64,000 bases of DNA from Aureococcus anophagefferens (GCF_000186865.1 NW_008705588.1:362587-426586), one strand, 5' to 3'. Positions 45,826 to 56,120 are shown, numbered from the stretch's first letter. The notes: generated by a model from the letters alone, not told the origin. Numbers and translations are program-made.

Positions 45826-46443
45826 CTATCGCCGCGGCGCGGGCGCGGCGTCGCCGTCGTCCCACCAGCGCCGCTCGAAGGCGGCGCAGCGGTCCTCGAT
45901 GAGCTTGGCGCGGTCCTCGAGCGCGTGGCGCGGGGGGATGCGCTCCGGCGCGAGGTTCGGCCGCCGGCGGCCCGCGTCGTCGCGCCGGAGAGTCTCGCAC
46001 TCGTTGACGAGCGCGGCGAGGCGCGCGTTCGCCGCGAGGATGTCCTCGTCGTGGGGCACGCGCATCTTCGGCGCCTCGCAGGGCCCGCGGCTCAGGGGCC
46101 AGGGCATCGCGTCGTCGTGCGGCACGGCGATGAGGCCCTGGCCGTGCGCGCGCGCGTAGATGGCCTGCGGCACGGGCGACCCGGCCCAGGGCGGGTCGCG
46201 CGGCTCGAGGGGGGCGTCGCTCGCCGGCGGGTCCTGCTCGTAGCGCGCGTGGACGTTGGCGTGCACCTTGACCTTCGTCGTCGCCGTGGGCAGGCGCCGG
46301 GCGACGGCGAGCGTGTCGGCGAGCAGGTACTGCTTGGACCGCTGCATGGGGCGCCTCGTCGTCGGCATGTAGTTGTTGGGCTTGTCCTTGATGACGCGCC
46401 GGTTGATGCGGATGCCGCCCGTGCACCACTCCGAGCCGGCCAT
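45826..46443 (-). CDS. Hypothetical protein (205 aa)
   Basis: ATG 46443. Basic N-terminus (RINRRVIKDKPNNYMPTTRR), then ARYEQDPPASDAPLEPRDPP and a Trp/His-containing middle, ending in charged helices (LVNECETLRRDDAGRRR). Codon use is typical of the window. No signal peptide or family recognised. Divergent from the secreted gene at 46559 (115 bp between starts). Confidence 0.55.
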   Translation of the reverse strand: MAGSEWCTGGIRINRRVIKDKPNNYMPTTRRPMQRSKQYLLADTLAVARRLPTATTKVKVHANVHARYEQDPPASDAPLEPRDPPWAGSPVPQAIYARAHGQGLIAVPHDDAMPWPLSRGPCEAPKMRVPHDEDILAANARLAALVNECETLRRDDAGRRRPNLAPERIPPRHALEDRAKLIEDRCAAFERRWWDDGDAAPAPRR

Positions 46444-46558
46444 CGTAGCGCGGTGTGGGCGTCGTCTTTGTTAGCGCGGAGTGGCTGCGGAGCTGCGTCG
46501 GTTTCTGCTTGGTTCAATAGAGCCGCACTTCTGACCTTGACGCCAAAAGGGATCTGCG

Positions 46559-48187
46559 ATGCGACTATATTTAGGCATCATCGCGGTCGCCGCGGCCGCG
46601 GCGGCGCCGCAGGACGCAGGCGACGAAGCGATCGCGTGGCGCGGCGCGAGCGCGTCCGAGGCGGCGGCGGCCAAGGCCTGGGCGTCGTCGCTGCGCTTCC
46701 CGCTGGCCCCGCTGCTCCAGGTGGCGCTCGTCGCCGGCGGCGCGGCGCAGCCGCCGTCGGCGCTCCTGCGCGCCGACGCGGGCTGCGCGACGCGGGCCAT
46801 GCGGTCCGGCGCCGCGCACGTGCGGCGCAACGGCACGGTCGTCGTCGCGCCCGTCGACGCCGCCGCGGTCGATTCGCTCGTGGACCGGTGGAACGCCGAG
46901 GTCGACGGCGCCGACAGGAGCCACCTCATGCCCTGGTACGACGTCCACGTGAAGCCCGTGCTCGACGCGGCGGCGCCGGCCGTGGGCGTCAACGGCCTCC
47001 TGCGCGCGCTGCCGCGCATGCGCGGGTGCCTCGCGGCGGGCTCCGGAGGCGACGCGCAGGGCATGATGATGCACTACCTGGGCACGTACCTCGTGGACGG
47101 CCTCGGCGCGTCGGCGGCCGAGGCGCTGGCCCTCGTGGCGCAGCTCGGCGACCTGCGGCTCTTCAAGGAGGGGCGGGGCCTGACGCACGGCGTCGTCTGG
47201 GCCGATTTGGGGCGGTGGGCCGAGGACCGGGGGCTGCGGGTCCCCGTCTCCCTGAGCGACGACGACGCCCGCGCGGCCTGGGCGCGGGCGTCCGCGGCCT
47301 GCAAGCCGCCCCAGTTCCGCTGCCGCTTCTTCTACGTGTCCTGCGTCCACGGCATTGGGCACGCGTTCCAGCGCCTGAGCCACGACGCGCGCGCGCGCGG
47401 CTACCGGCGCCTCGACGCCGCGGAGGTCGGCCGCGCGGCCGGCGCGGCCGTCGGCGCCGCGGAGCAGGCGCGGCGCTACCCGGGCGTCGAGGCCTGCGGC
47501 TTCGCGCCGACGCGCGACGAGGCCTACCACTGCGCGACGGGCTTCTACCACGACGAGTCGAACCTCGTCGAGACGACGGCGCACCTGGCGTTGCTGGAGG
47601 AATTGCGGCGCGCGCCGGCGGGCGACGTCGTCCGCCAGAAGCACGCGTGGACGCACGAGCGGTGCGTCGGCGCGCCCTTCGAGGCGTCGTGCTTCGTGCG
47701 CCTCTACGAGGGCGTCTTCGCGCCGCTGCCGTCGATGGAGAAGCCGACGTGCGACGGCCTCGGCCTCGGCCCGCGCGACTTTCGCGCGTGCGTCTTCGCG
47801 CGCTACCTCTACGAGCCCATGGACCCGGCCTTCTTCGCGCGCGCCGTCGCGGCGCCGGGGGCCGCCCACGTCTTCTGCGCGGACCGCGTCCCGGGCGGCC
47901 GGCGGACGAACGAGACGTGCGTCGTCCACCCCATCGCGCGCGCGTGCGCCGCGTACGCGGCGGACGACGCGCGGCTCGCCTGCGTCTGGGGCGCGGCGCT
48001 GGGCACGTCGCGGGCCCTGCGCCTCGCCTTCGTGCACCCGCGGCTGGCGCGGCTCTACTGCGCCGTCTTCCCTGACGCGCGCTTCTCGCGCGCGTGCGAG
48101 CGCGGGCTCCTCGGCTGGACGGGCCTCGTCGACGACCCGGACCACCCGAGCGTCTACGGCGCCGAGCTCCACGACCTGCCGGGGTAA
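46559..48187 (+). CDS. Secreted cysteine-rich hypothetical protein (542 aa)
   Basis: ATG 46559 with a signal peptide (MRLYLGIIAVAAAAAAPQ). About twenty Cys are spread along the chain, many near conserved His/Trp/Tyr: MMMHYLGTYLVDGLG, FYVSCVHGIGHAFQRLSH, EAYHCATGFYHDESN, KHAWTHERCVGAPFEASCFV, VRLYEGVFAPL. The regular HG-GH and Y-C pattern suggests a disulphide-rich helical-repeat extracellular domain. N-glycosylation sites present. Function unknown. Lies next to, but separate from, an EamA transporter. Confidence 0.65.
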   Translation: MRLYLGIIAVAAAAAAPQDAGDEAIAWRGASASEAAAAKAWASSLRFPLAPLLQVALVAGGAAQPPSALLRADAGCATRAMRSGAAHVRRNGTVVVAPVDAAAVDSLVDRWNAEVDGADRSHLMPWYDVHVKPVLDAAAPAVGVNGLLRALPRMRGCLAAGSGGDAQGMMMHYLGTYLVDGLGASAAEALALVAQLGDLRLFKEGRGLTHGVVWADLGRWAEDRGLRVPVSLSDDDARAAWARASAACKPPQFRCRFFYVSCVHGIGHAFQRLSHDARARGYRRLDAAEVGRAAGAAVGAAEQARRYPGVEACGFAPTRDEAYHCATGFYHDESNLVETTAHLALLEELRRAPAGDVVRQKHAWTHERCVGAPFEASCFVRLYEGVFAPLPSMEKPTCDGLGLGPRDFRACVFARYLYEPMDPAFFARAVAAPGAAHVFCADRVPGGRRTNETCVVHPIARACAAYAADDARLACVWGAALGTSRALRLAFVHPRLARLYCAVFPDARFSRACERGLLGWTGLVDDPDHPSVYGAELHDLPG

Positions 48188-48320
48188 CTGCGCTCCGTGC
48201 CTGACTCGTCGTTGGGCCGGGTATCGGAGGGGACGCGCGCTCGACGAGGCTTCGACGGCGTCCGCCCGGTCGTACGGGCCCCCGGGGCCGGTCGTCGGGC
48301 CCGTCGAAGGGCACCACATG

Positions 48321-48396
48321 TCGATCGGCTGGCCAATGGGTAGCTGAGGGTGCACCCTCAGCTACCCATTGGCCAGGGCATCACTGAGCCGATCGA
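48321..48396. repeat. Perfect 48-bp palindrome with extended arms
   Basis: 48329-48376 is a perfect palindrome with no spacer (centre between 48352 and 48353). After a 10-nt asymmetry the arms resume: 48321-48330 (tcgatcggct) pairs with 48387-48396. It lies between two plus-strand genes and could extrude as a cruciform. Confidence 0.95.
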
Positions 48397-48471
48397 GGTG
48401 TGGCACCTTGCCTTCTTGCCTTTCCGAGTCGATTTCGTGATGGCGCTGATGCTTCTGATCGCCTGCTGCTG

Positions 48472-49656
48472 ATGCGTGCGATTGTTGCGCTCCTCGCATT
48501 GCTGCGCGGCAGCGCGTTGCAACTTGGACGCAAGGTCGATGCAACGGAGCAACTTGGACGACGACACGAGCCGCAGCCTCTGCGACGGAACGCACCGGAG
48601 CACCATGCAATGGAGCCACGACGACACGAGCCGCAGCCTCTGCGACTGGACGCAACGCAGCTCCGACGCCACGGCGCCGAGCGGCGCCCGGAGCTCCGAC
48701 GTCGCGACGCCGCGGCGCGGTCCTTCGCCGAGTGGGCGACGCCGCGCGCGGCGCTGCTCGCGATCGCCGCGGGCTACGGCACGAACTTCGCCGCGGGCGC
48801 GTTCCTCAACGCGGCGGCGCCCGCGGCGGCGGCGACGTCCGCGCGGTTCCTCGTCGCGGCCGCGGCGCTCGCGCCGCACCTCGCGCGCCTGCCGCGCGAG
48901 CTCGCGGGCCCCGTGCTGCTCTGCGGCGCCTGCGACGCCCTCGGCTACGTCGCGCAGAGCGTCGCGCTCGTCGACACGCCGCCCGCGACGGTGAGCCTCC
49001 TCGGCGCGCTCACAGTCGTCGTCGCGCCGGCGCTCGCGTTCGCGGTCGACGGCGAGCGGCCGGGCGCCGGGGCCGCCGCCGCCGCCGCGCTCACGCTCGG
49101 CGGGGTCTTTCTGCTGGAACGCGTCGACGGGGGGTTCGCGCTCCGCGTTGGCGACGGCTTCGCGGCGCTCCAGGCCGTCGGCTTCGGCGCGAGCTTTTAC
49201 GTGGCCCGGCGGACGATGGCCGACAACGCGGACGCGGCGCTGGCCGTGACGGCCGGGCAGTGCTCCGTGACGGCGCTGCTCTCGGCGCTCTGGGCGCTCG
49301 GCGACGGCGCCGCGCTCGGGCCCTTCGCGGCGGCGCCGACGGCCGGATGGCTCCTCGACGGCGCGTCGGACTTTTCGCTGCCGGGGCTCCTCCTGCGGGG
49401 CGGCCCCGTCGCGGGCGCCGTCCTCTGGACGGGCCTCGTGACGACGGCCCTCGTCCGCTTCGGCGAGAACTCCGCCCTCGCGAAGGTGCCCGTGGGCGAA
49501 GCGACCGTGCTCGTGGGAAGCGAGCCGCTCTGGGCCGCGCTCTGGGCCGCGGCCCTCTTCGGGACCACCCCGGACGCCCACCAGTGCGCCGGCGGCGTCC
49601 TCATCCTCGCCGCCTGCGTCGTCTCCGCGCGGCCGCCGCGCGAGGACGGGGCGTAG
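48472..49656 (+). CDS. EamA/DMT-family transporter, probable plastid membrane
   Basis: ATG 48472, 394 aa. Leader MRAIVALLALLRGSALQLGR is signal-like; a low-complexity Arg/His/Pro segment follows, made of two copies of a 60-bp repeat (identical 29-mers at 48558 and 48618). From residue ~85 there are about ten TM helices in two EamA halves (YGTNFAAGAFLNAAAPAAAA, DTPPATVSLLGALTVVVAP, LTTALVRFGENSAL-like region, PVGEATVLVGSEPLWAALWA). DMT members exchange small metabolites, and plastid ones carry phosphorylated sugars or amino acids. Leader plus spacer suggests plastid-envelope targeting (inference). Substrate not readable. Confidence 0.75.
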   Translation: MRAIVALLALLRGSALQLGRKVDATEQLGRRHEPQPLRRNAPEHHAMEPRRHEPQPLRLDATQLRRHGAERRPELRRRDAAARSFAEWATPRAALLAIAAGYGTNFAAGAFLNAAAPAAAATSARFLVAAAALAPHLARLPRELAGPVLLCGACDALGYVAQSVALVDTPPATVSLLGALTVVVAPALAFAVDGERPGAGAAAAAALTLGGVFLLERVDGGFALRVGDGFAALQAVGFGASFYVARRTMADNADAALAVTAGQCSVTALLSALWALGDGAALGPFAAAPTAGWLLDGASDFSLPGLLLRGGPVAGAVLWTGLVTTALVRFGENSALAKVPVGEATVLVGSEPLWAALWAAALFGTTPDAHQCAGGVLILAACVVSARPPREDGA

Positions 49657-49954
49657 AGACGCGTGTCAAATCCGCGAGGGCGTCGGGGCAGGGAGCTGTG
49701 CACATTGATCGTCGACCAAGGCGTCACCAGCCCTAGTAGGCGTCCTAGTCCATCGGGGGCGACGCTGGGGGCGGCTGTGGCGAGACTCGCCGACTCGACG
49801 GCGGGTCTTGGTATCCGCGCAAGCAGTCGATCGATCACGCCCCCCTTCGACACCTCGTGCGTTATCCTCGCGCTGACGCCGCCACACCCTCCCGCACCTC
49901 CCGCATAATCAGCACGCAAAAGAACGACGCCCGCGATCGGGCACCCAACAGAAA

Positions 49955-52783
49955 ATGCCCGGCCAGCCTGACGACGAGATCAAGAAAGGCTCCGCGGCCA
50001 TGGCGGGCCTCATGGGGGGCCTCCTGGGCGGCGGCGCGGGCGGCGGCGACCTGTCGTCGGACGACGACTCCATGCCCGGCATCGAGGCGCCGGACGCGCG
50101 CCCGGCCGCCGCCGCCGGCGACTCCGACGACGACTCCATGCCCGGCATCGAGGCGCCGTCAGCGCCCCCGGCCGCCGCCGCCGGCGACTCCGACGACGAC
50201 TCGATGCCCGGCATCGAGGCGCCGTCAGCGCCCCCCGCCGCCGCCGCCGGCGACTCCGACGACGACTCCATGCCCGGCATCGAGGCGCCGGACGCGCCCC
50301 CGGCCGCCGCCGGCGGCGACTCCGACGAGGAGTCGATGCCCGGCCTCGAGCCCGGCGCCGCCGCGCCCCCGGCCGCCGCGGGGGACGGCCTCGACGGCAT
50401 GAGCGTCAAGCAGCTCAAGGCGGAGATGGCGCGGGTCGGCGCGTCGTCGCACGGCCTCTTCGAGAAGGCCGAGTTCGTCGCCGCGATCCGCGCGGCGCGC
50501 GCGGCGTGCCCGCGCCAGTCCGCGGCGCCGCCGGCGCCCGCGGGCGCCTACGTCGCGAGCGACGGCTCGGGCTCGGACTCCGAGTCCATGCCCGGCCTCG
50601 AGTCCGGCGACGACGCGCCGGCCGCCGCGGGCTCCGACGACGACATGCCGGGCCTCGCGCCCGAGGACAACGCCGCGGCCGCGTCCGCCGCGGACCGGGC
50701 CGCGGCCGCGCCCCTCGTCGGCCACCGCGTCGAGGTCGTCGGCACGTCGCGCGCGGACCTCAACGGCAAGCGCGGCGTCGCGGCGGCCTTCGACGCGGCC
50801 AAGGGCCGCTACCGCGTCGTCGTCCGCGGCAAGCACCTCCACCTCAAGCCCGAGAACCTCGCCGCCGCCGACGAGAGCGGCTTCTACGACGACGACATCT
50901 CGTCGTCGTCCGACGACGACGACATGCCGGGCCTCGAGGCCGACGCGCCGCCGCCGCGGCCGCCGGCGGCGGCCGCGGGCCTCGCCTCCTCCGACTCCGA
51001 CTCCGAGGACATGCCCGCCATGGAGGAGGAGGACATGGAGGCCGCCTACGAGACCGCGGCGCGCGAGGCCGGCGAGCGCGGCCCGAAGAAGGCGACGTCG
51101 TTCCTCGACGACATCTCGAGCGACGACGGCGACGACGACGACGACGACCGCGAGCAGACGGACCGCTACAAGGCCGCGCTCAAGAAGCGCGAGAAGGCGG
51201 CGAAGCTCAAGGCCGAGAAGGAGGCGCGCGAGCGCGAGCGGCGCGCGCGCGAGGCCGACGCGACGGCCGCGCGGCGCGCCGTCGACGCCGCGCGCGCGGC
51301 CGAGTCGGAGCGGAAGATGGCGAAGAAGCGCGAGCAGCGCGCGGCCGCGGCGCGGGCCAAGGCCGCGCAGAAGAGGCTGGAGAAGGAGGCGGCGGCCGAG
51401 GCCGCGGAGGCCAGGTCCGCGGCGCTCCGCGCGGCCGCGGAGAACGCCAAGGTCGCGACGTGCCGCAACTGCTCCGGCGACATCTTCGAGGCGGACGCGC
51501 GCGTCACGGCGCGCTGCGACGCCGGCTCGGCCGCGACCTACAAGATGGCCTGCTGGCAGAACGCCGTGCGGCCGACGCTCGCCGCCGGCGACGGCTACCG
51601 CTGCGAGGGCCTCGAGGGCTTCGACGGCGTCATGCTCAAGACGCTCGAGAAGTGGACGCGCGGCGACGCGTGGCACGGCGAGGGCAAGCTCGACAAGCGC
51701 GTCGAGAAGTGCAAGCGGCCGCCGTCCGTCGCCAAGCCCAAGCCCTCGAAGAAGGCGTCCAAGAAGGGCGGCCCCAGGGCGCCCGCGAAGGCGCCCGCGG
51801 CCAAGCCGCGGACCGAGTCCATCGCTGACGACGCGACGTCGTCCGTCTGGGTCGGCCCCCTGCCGGAGGCCGTCGACGACTTCGACGCCGTCGTCAAGGA
51901 CGCGCTCAAGGCGACGACGCTCTCGCACCGCGTCGTCGAGTCGACGACGCTGTCCGCGCCGCCCGTCGACGCGCCGGGCTTCGCGCGGGACAAGGGCCTC
52001 GCGGTCTTCACGCCCGGGCGCGGCTTCCGCGCGCCGACCTTCGCGCGCGTCAAGTGCGCCACCGTGACGGCCGCGACCATCGCCGCGCGGGCCCTCGGCG
52101 GCGCCCTCAAGGGCGCGACGGCGCGGCTCCTGGCGGCCGAGGAGGAGGCCGCGCTCGAGGCCGCCGAGGCCGCGGCGGCGGCCGCCGCCGCGCTCGCGGC
52201 GCTGGGGCTGCTCGAGGACGTCGCGGCGGCGCCCGAGGCGACGTCGCCCGAGGCCGAGGGCCGCAAGGTGCTCGTGCTGGGCCTCGCGTCGACGGCCGCC
52301 GAGGACGACCTCTTCGACTACTTCGCCACCTTCGGGACCGTCGAGGCCGTCGACGTCGCCGCGGACCTGAACACGGGCGCGACGGTGGGCTACGTGACCA
52401 TGGCCACGTGGCAGGAGGCGGCGGCCATCCTCGACCGCGGCGCCGTCGTCGGCGGCGTGAGCCTCGAGGTCGTCCTCGCGCGGCCCCGCGAGCTCGAGCC
52501 GACGCCGCGCGGCGCGCCGCCGCCGGACGCGGCGCTCCTCGAGGGCCGCAAGCTCTTCGTCGGCGGCCTGAGCCCGGCGACGGACGAGGACGCGCTCTGC
52601 GCCTACTTTGGCAGCCTCGGGTCCCTGGCCGAGGCGTCCGTCGCGCGCCGCGGCGGCGCGTCGCGGGGCTTCGGCTTCGTGACGTTCGCTACACGCGGCG
52701 ACGCGGACGCGGCGCTCGCCGCGGGCCACATCGTCGACAGCGCGCGCGTCGAGGTGAAGCGCGCCGTCGCGCGCACGGGCCCG

Positions 52784-52822
<39 letters not shown>

Positions 52823-53329
52823 GGCAAGACGAACCGCAGGGCGCGGCGCGAGGCGCGGACGGCCGCGCGCCGCGCCGCGGGCCTCCCCGAGAAGCACGAG
52901 GAGGACGCCATCGACGACCTCCTCGCCGAGGCTGCGGGCGCCGCGCTCACGACGAACTACGCGGCCGAGCCCCTCTTCCGGCTCCTCGCGTCCGCCGGCT
53001 GCCGCGTCGCCGCGCGGCCCGCGGGCCGCGAGCTCTCCGTCGACGGCGCGGACAAGCTCCGCGCCGAGGGCGTCGACGAGTCGTGCCTCGGGCTCCTCGA
53101 GCTCGGCGACCTCGTCGACATCGGCCTCGGCGAGCGCGACGTCGCGGCCGTCCGCGCGGCCCAGGCCGCGCTCGCCGGCGCCGCGCCCGCGCCGCCGCCC
53201 GCGCCGCCGCCGCGGTCCACGCTCCCGCCCTGGTGCTGCGCGACGTGCACGCTCGAGAACGACCCGGACTTCCTCATGTGCTCCGCCTGCGGCTCGCCGC
53301 CGCCGCCGGAGCGCCTCCGCCTCATGTGA
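49955..53329 (+). CDS. Multidomain RNA-binding protein: SMPG repeats, SAP-like, two RRMs, RanBP2 zinc finger
   Basis: ATG 49955, 1124 aa, single exon. N-terminal region carries acidic repeats SDDDSMPGIEAP (period 24 residues). A SAP/ARMET-C-like helix pair follows (SVKQLKAEMARVGASSHGLF), then a small barrel (VGHRVEVVGTSRADLNGKRG, KHLHLKPENL), a Lys/Glu/Ala coiled coil (about 51150-51440), and a Cys segment (TCRNCSGDIFEADA, KMACW) resembling a PARP-type zinc finger. RRM 1: RKVLVLGLASTAAEDDLFDY; RRM 2: RKLFVGGLSPATDEDALCAY with FGFVTF. The C-terminus is a RanBP2 zinc finger (WCCATCTLENDPDFLMCSAC). Likely nuclear RNA metabolism; the exact role is unassigned. Confidence 0.85.
50051..50345 (+). 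repeat. 72-bp coding minisatellite
   Basis: Four to five tandem units of about 72 bp within the RRM gene, each encoding DSDDDSMPGIEAP(S/D)APPAAAAG. Copies differ at few sites; the period stays a multiple of three. Degenerate SMPGLE/DMPGL echoes continue to about nt 50950. Confidence 0.9.
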
Positions 53330-53362
53330 GACCGGGGTAAGTAAGAAGAGGGGTCCGGGTGC

Positions 53363-53380
53363 AAGATTTGAGCGATTTTT
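53363..53380 (+). promoter_or_regulatory. Upstream motif shared by the MYND-RING-Sel1 genes
   Basis: AAGATTTGAGCGATTTTT here recurs as AGATTTTGAGCGATTTT at 54755-54771 and 56357-56373, always shortly upstream of a paralogue. It marks the duplication unit and is a candidate promoter element. Confidence 0.55.
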
Positions 53381-53458
53381 GCTTGTTGCTGTCGAGGAGC
53401 CGCTCCGAGCTACAGCTGTACGCACGCCAGGTCGCAAAGGACGCGCGGCGCTCGAGTC

Positions 53459-54514
53459 ATGTCGTGGCGGGAGAAGAAGTTGGAGTATGAGAAACGCATG
53501 GCCCGAGCGAGGGGCAAAAAACTCGACACTCTCAAGACCTGCACGATCTGCGGCGCGGACAAGGCCAAGGCGTGCTTAGGTTGCGGCACGACGGCCTACT
53601 GCTCGACGGACTGCCAACGCATCGACTGGCGCGACCGGGGCCACCGGAAGGTCTGCAAGAAGATCCAGGCCGCGGAGGCGGCGCGGGCGGAAGCGCCGAC
53701 GCCCCCGCCATCGCCGCCGCGGGACGTGTTCTACGGACCCGCGCCGCGGTCGCACGCCGACGAGGTCCGCGCGCGCATCGCGGCGGAACACGAGGCCGCT
53801 CGTGCCCTGCGCGAGGCGAACCCGGAACCAGTGCCAGCGTCGGCGCGGTACGGGTCGCGGTGCCCGATCTGTCTCGAGGACTGGGACGTGAATGCGCCAA
53901 GCGCGCTGCGCGTCTGTTGCTGCCGAAAGGTCTGCCGATCGTGCGAGGACAAGATCGGAATCGCGTGTCCCCTCTGTCGCTTACCGTGCACAAAAAACGA
54001 TGCGGAAAACCTCGCGCGTCTTCGCCGCCACGTGGAGAACGAGGTGCCGGAAGCAATTACAAGTTTGGGAGACGCGTACCACCTCGGTCGGTACAATCTC
54101 GTGAAATCCGATAAGAAAGCCGCGAAGATTTACCGGCGCGCCGTGGAGCTCGGCGACGTGGACGCGATGGTATATCTTGGGGGAATGTACCGCTATGGGT
54201 TGGGCGTCAAGCTGGACAAGAAGAAGGCGGCGCGGCTGTTTCGCATGGGCGCAGATCGGGGCAACGCGACCGCGCAAAACAATGTAGCGTTTTTACTTGA
54301 TTCTGAGGAGAAACATGAAGAAGGGTTCCCGTACTACGCGCTCGCGGCGGATCAAGGCTTTACCCCTGGAGAGTTTAACCTTGGCTGTTGCTACGGGAAC
54401 GGACGAGGCACGGAAGTCGACGTCGACAAAGCCAGATACTGGTTCGAGCGCGCCGCTGCCAAGGGCCACGAAGGAGCTATAGAGAACCTCGCGTACCTCG
54501 ACGCGCGAGTATAG
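53459..54514 (+). CDS. MYND-RING-Sel1 protein, paralogue 1 (351 aa)
   Basis: ATG 53459. Residues ~28-67 form a MYND finger (CTICGADKAKACLGCG, AYCSTDCQRIDWRDRGHRKV). A Pro-rich linker with PRDVFYGPAPRSHADEVRAR follows. Residues ~138-185 are a RING-type finger (CPICLEDWDV, VCRSCEDKIG, CPLCRLPC). The rest is at least four Sel1-like repeats (AVELGDVDAMVYLGGMYRYG, GRGTEVDVDKARYWFERAAA). Such proteins are adaptors, and MYND-SLR families are greatly expanded in pelagophytes. First of three tandem copies. Codons in the Sel1 part are distinctly less GC-biased than in neighbouring genes. Confidence 0.85.
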   Translation: MSWREKKLEYEKRMARARGKKLDTLKTCTICGADKAKACLGCGTTAYCSTDCQRIDWRDRGHRKVCKKIQAAEAARAEAPTPPPSPPRDVFYGPAPRSHADEVRARIAAEHEAARALREANPEPVPASARYGSRCPICLEDWDVNAPSALRVCCCRKVCRSCEDKIGIACPLCRLPCTKNDAENLARLRRHVENEVPEAITSLGDAYHLGRYNLVKSDKKAAKIYRRAVELGDVDAMVYLGGMYRYGLGVKLDKKKAARLFRMGADRGNATAQNNVAFLLDSEEKHEEGFPYYALAADQGFTPGEFNLGCCYGNGRGTEVDVDKARYWFERAAAKGHEGAIENLAYLDARV

Positions 54515-54552
54515 CCTAACAATCTTTACGCCGCGTCGTCGCCGAGCCCGAG

Positions 54553-54731
54553 ATGCTGCGCTTGCGCGCGCGCGAGTCGTGCTCGGCCTTGGCGTCGTCG
54601 TCGCGGCGTTCCTCTCTGCGCCGATCTTCGCGGTCTGGAATCTGGCGTTCCTGAACGCGAACCCTGCCTGGCGCAAGGACGACGCCGCCGCCGAGGGGGG
54701 CATGGAGAACGACATGAGCGCGATGCTCTAG
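54553..54731 (+). pseudogene. Membrane-segment ORF remnant, copy 1
   Basis: Open frame without ATG: RVVLGLGVVVAAFLSAPIFA (one TM helix), then LNANPAWRKDD and GGMENDMSAML ending at TAG 54729-54731. It is the most intact of three copies that follow each MYND-RING-Sel1 gene. May be the last exon of a lost gene or an alternative 3' exon. Confidence 0.6.
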
Positions 54732-54754
54732 GGGTAGGGCTTAGCCCTGGCGTC

Positions 54755-54990
54755 AGATTTTGAGCGATTTTGCTTAGCCGCGGCGCAGGGAAGAACCGAA
54801 GGGGGAGAGTTCCCCGCCAACCCAAGGCTGCGCGTAGGCGGGCTAGGTCGCCTAATGCGCTAGAGAGAGAGAGAACAGCGAAGGGGGGCGATTTTGCTTA
54901 GCCGCGGCGCAGGGAAGGACCGAAGGGGGAGAGAACAGCGAAGGGGGGCGTAGGGAAGCGTGGAGGACACGACTAGGGGCGGGGCGATTT
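54755..54990 (+). repeat. Local tandem duplication upstream of paralogue 2
   Basis: Two copies of 'gcgattttgcttagccgcgg' followed by 'cgcagggaa.gaccgaaggg' (about 54764 and 54887), plus a third partial 'ggggcgattttgcctttgcg' near 54980, with interspersed 'gagagaacagcgaagggggg' units. Intergenic. Confidence 0.75.
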
Positions 54991-55067
54991 TGCCTTTGCG
55001 ACCCAGGGACGATAGACGAGTGAGGTGGTTGAATAGGGAGCGTCGGCGACGAGCGTGGGAAGAGATC

Positions 55068-56120
55068 ATGGACCCGGAACTGATCAAGAAGAAGCGAGAG
55101 TACGAGGCTCGAAAAACTCGTACAAAGCTGGCGCTCAACATATGCACGATCTGCGGGAAGAAGGATGCCCGGCCCTGTCTAGGTTGCGGCACGACGGCCT
55201 ACTGTTCGACGGACTGTCAACGCATCGACTGGCGCGACCGGGGCCACCGGAAGGTCTGCAAGAAGATCCAGGCCGCGGAGGCGGCGCGGGCCGAAGCGCC
55301 GACGCCCCCGCCGTCGCCGCCGCGGGACGTGTTCTACGGGCCCGCGCCGCGGTCGCACGCAGACGAGGTCCGCGCGCGCATCGCGGCGGAACACGAGGCG
55401 GCGCGGGCGCGGCGCGAGGCAAACCCGGAGCGGGAGCCGACGTCGGCGCGGTTTGGGTCGCGATGCCCGATCTGCCTCGAGGAGTGGGACGTGAATACTC
55501 TGGGCGTGTTTCGCGTCTGTTGCTGCCGTAAGGTCTGCCGATCGTGCGAGGACAAGATCGGCTCCGACGCGTGTCCCCTCTGTCGTGTACCGTGCGCAGA
55601 GGACAATGCGGGACACCTCGCACGTCTGCGCCGCCACGTGGAGAACGAGGTGCCGGAAGCGATTACGTTTTTGGGAAATGCGTACCGCTATGGTGCCTTC
55701 GGCCTCGTGAAATCCGATAAGAAAGCCGCGAAAATTTTGAAGCGCGCCGTGGAGCTCGGGGACGTGGTGGCGATGGTATTTCTTGGGGAACTGTACGAGG
55801 ATGGAAGTGGCGTCAAGCTGGACAAGAAGAAGGCGGAGCGGCTGTATCGCATGGCCGCAGATCGGGGCGACGCGGTCGCGCAACACAGAATAGCGTGGTT
55901 ACTTCATTCTGAGAAGAAATTTGAAGAGGCGGTCCGGTACTTTGTGCTCGCGGCGAATCAAGGCTATACCTCTGGAGAGTTCAACCTTGGCTGTTGTTAC
56001 ATGAACGGAGAAGGCACGGAAGTCGACCTCGGCAAAGCCAGATACTGGTTCGAGCGCGCCGCTGCCAAGGGCTACCAGCATGCTATGAATGAGCTCGCGG
56101 ACCTCGACGCGCGAGTATAG
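55068..56120 (+). CDS. MYND-RING-Sel1 protein, paralogue 2 (350 aa)
   Basis: ATG 55068 chosen because MDPELIKKKREYEARKTRTK aligns with the starts of paralogues 1 and 3; an earlier in-frame ATG (54960) adds repeat-derived sequence. MYND (CTICGKKDARPCLGCG, YCSTDCQRIDWRDRGH), RING (CPICLEEWDV, SCEDKIGSDACPLC) and Sel1 repeats as in paralogue 1. Nearly identical to paralogue 1 at DNA level through the linker; diverges more in the Sel1 part. Confidence 0.85.
   Translation: MDPELIKKKREYEARKTRTKLALNICTICGKKDARPCLGCGTTAYCSTDCQRIDWRDRGHRKVCKKIQAAEAARAEAPTPPPSPPRDVFYGPAPRSHADEVRARIAAEHEAARARREANPEREPTSARFGSRCPICLEEWDVNTLGVFRVCCCRKVCRSCEDKIGSDACPLCRVPCAEDNAGHLARLRRHVENEVPEAITFLGNAYRYGAFGLVKSDKKAAKILKRAVELGDVVAMVFLGELYEDGSGVKLDKKKAERLYRMAADRGDAVAQHRIAWLLHSEKKFEEAVRYFVLAANQGYTSGEFNLGCCYMNGEGTEVDLGKARYWFERAAAKGYQHAMNELADLDARV

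Noticed and set aside
50051..50345. CRISPR-like regular repeats
   Set aside because: They are an in-frame coding minisatellite with no unique spacers, in a eukaryotic gene.
54960..55067. Upstream in-frame ATG of MYND-RING-Sel1 paralogue 2
   Set aside because: The added peptide is derived from intergenic repeats and has no counterpart in paralogues 1 and 3.
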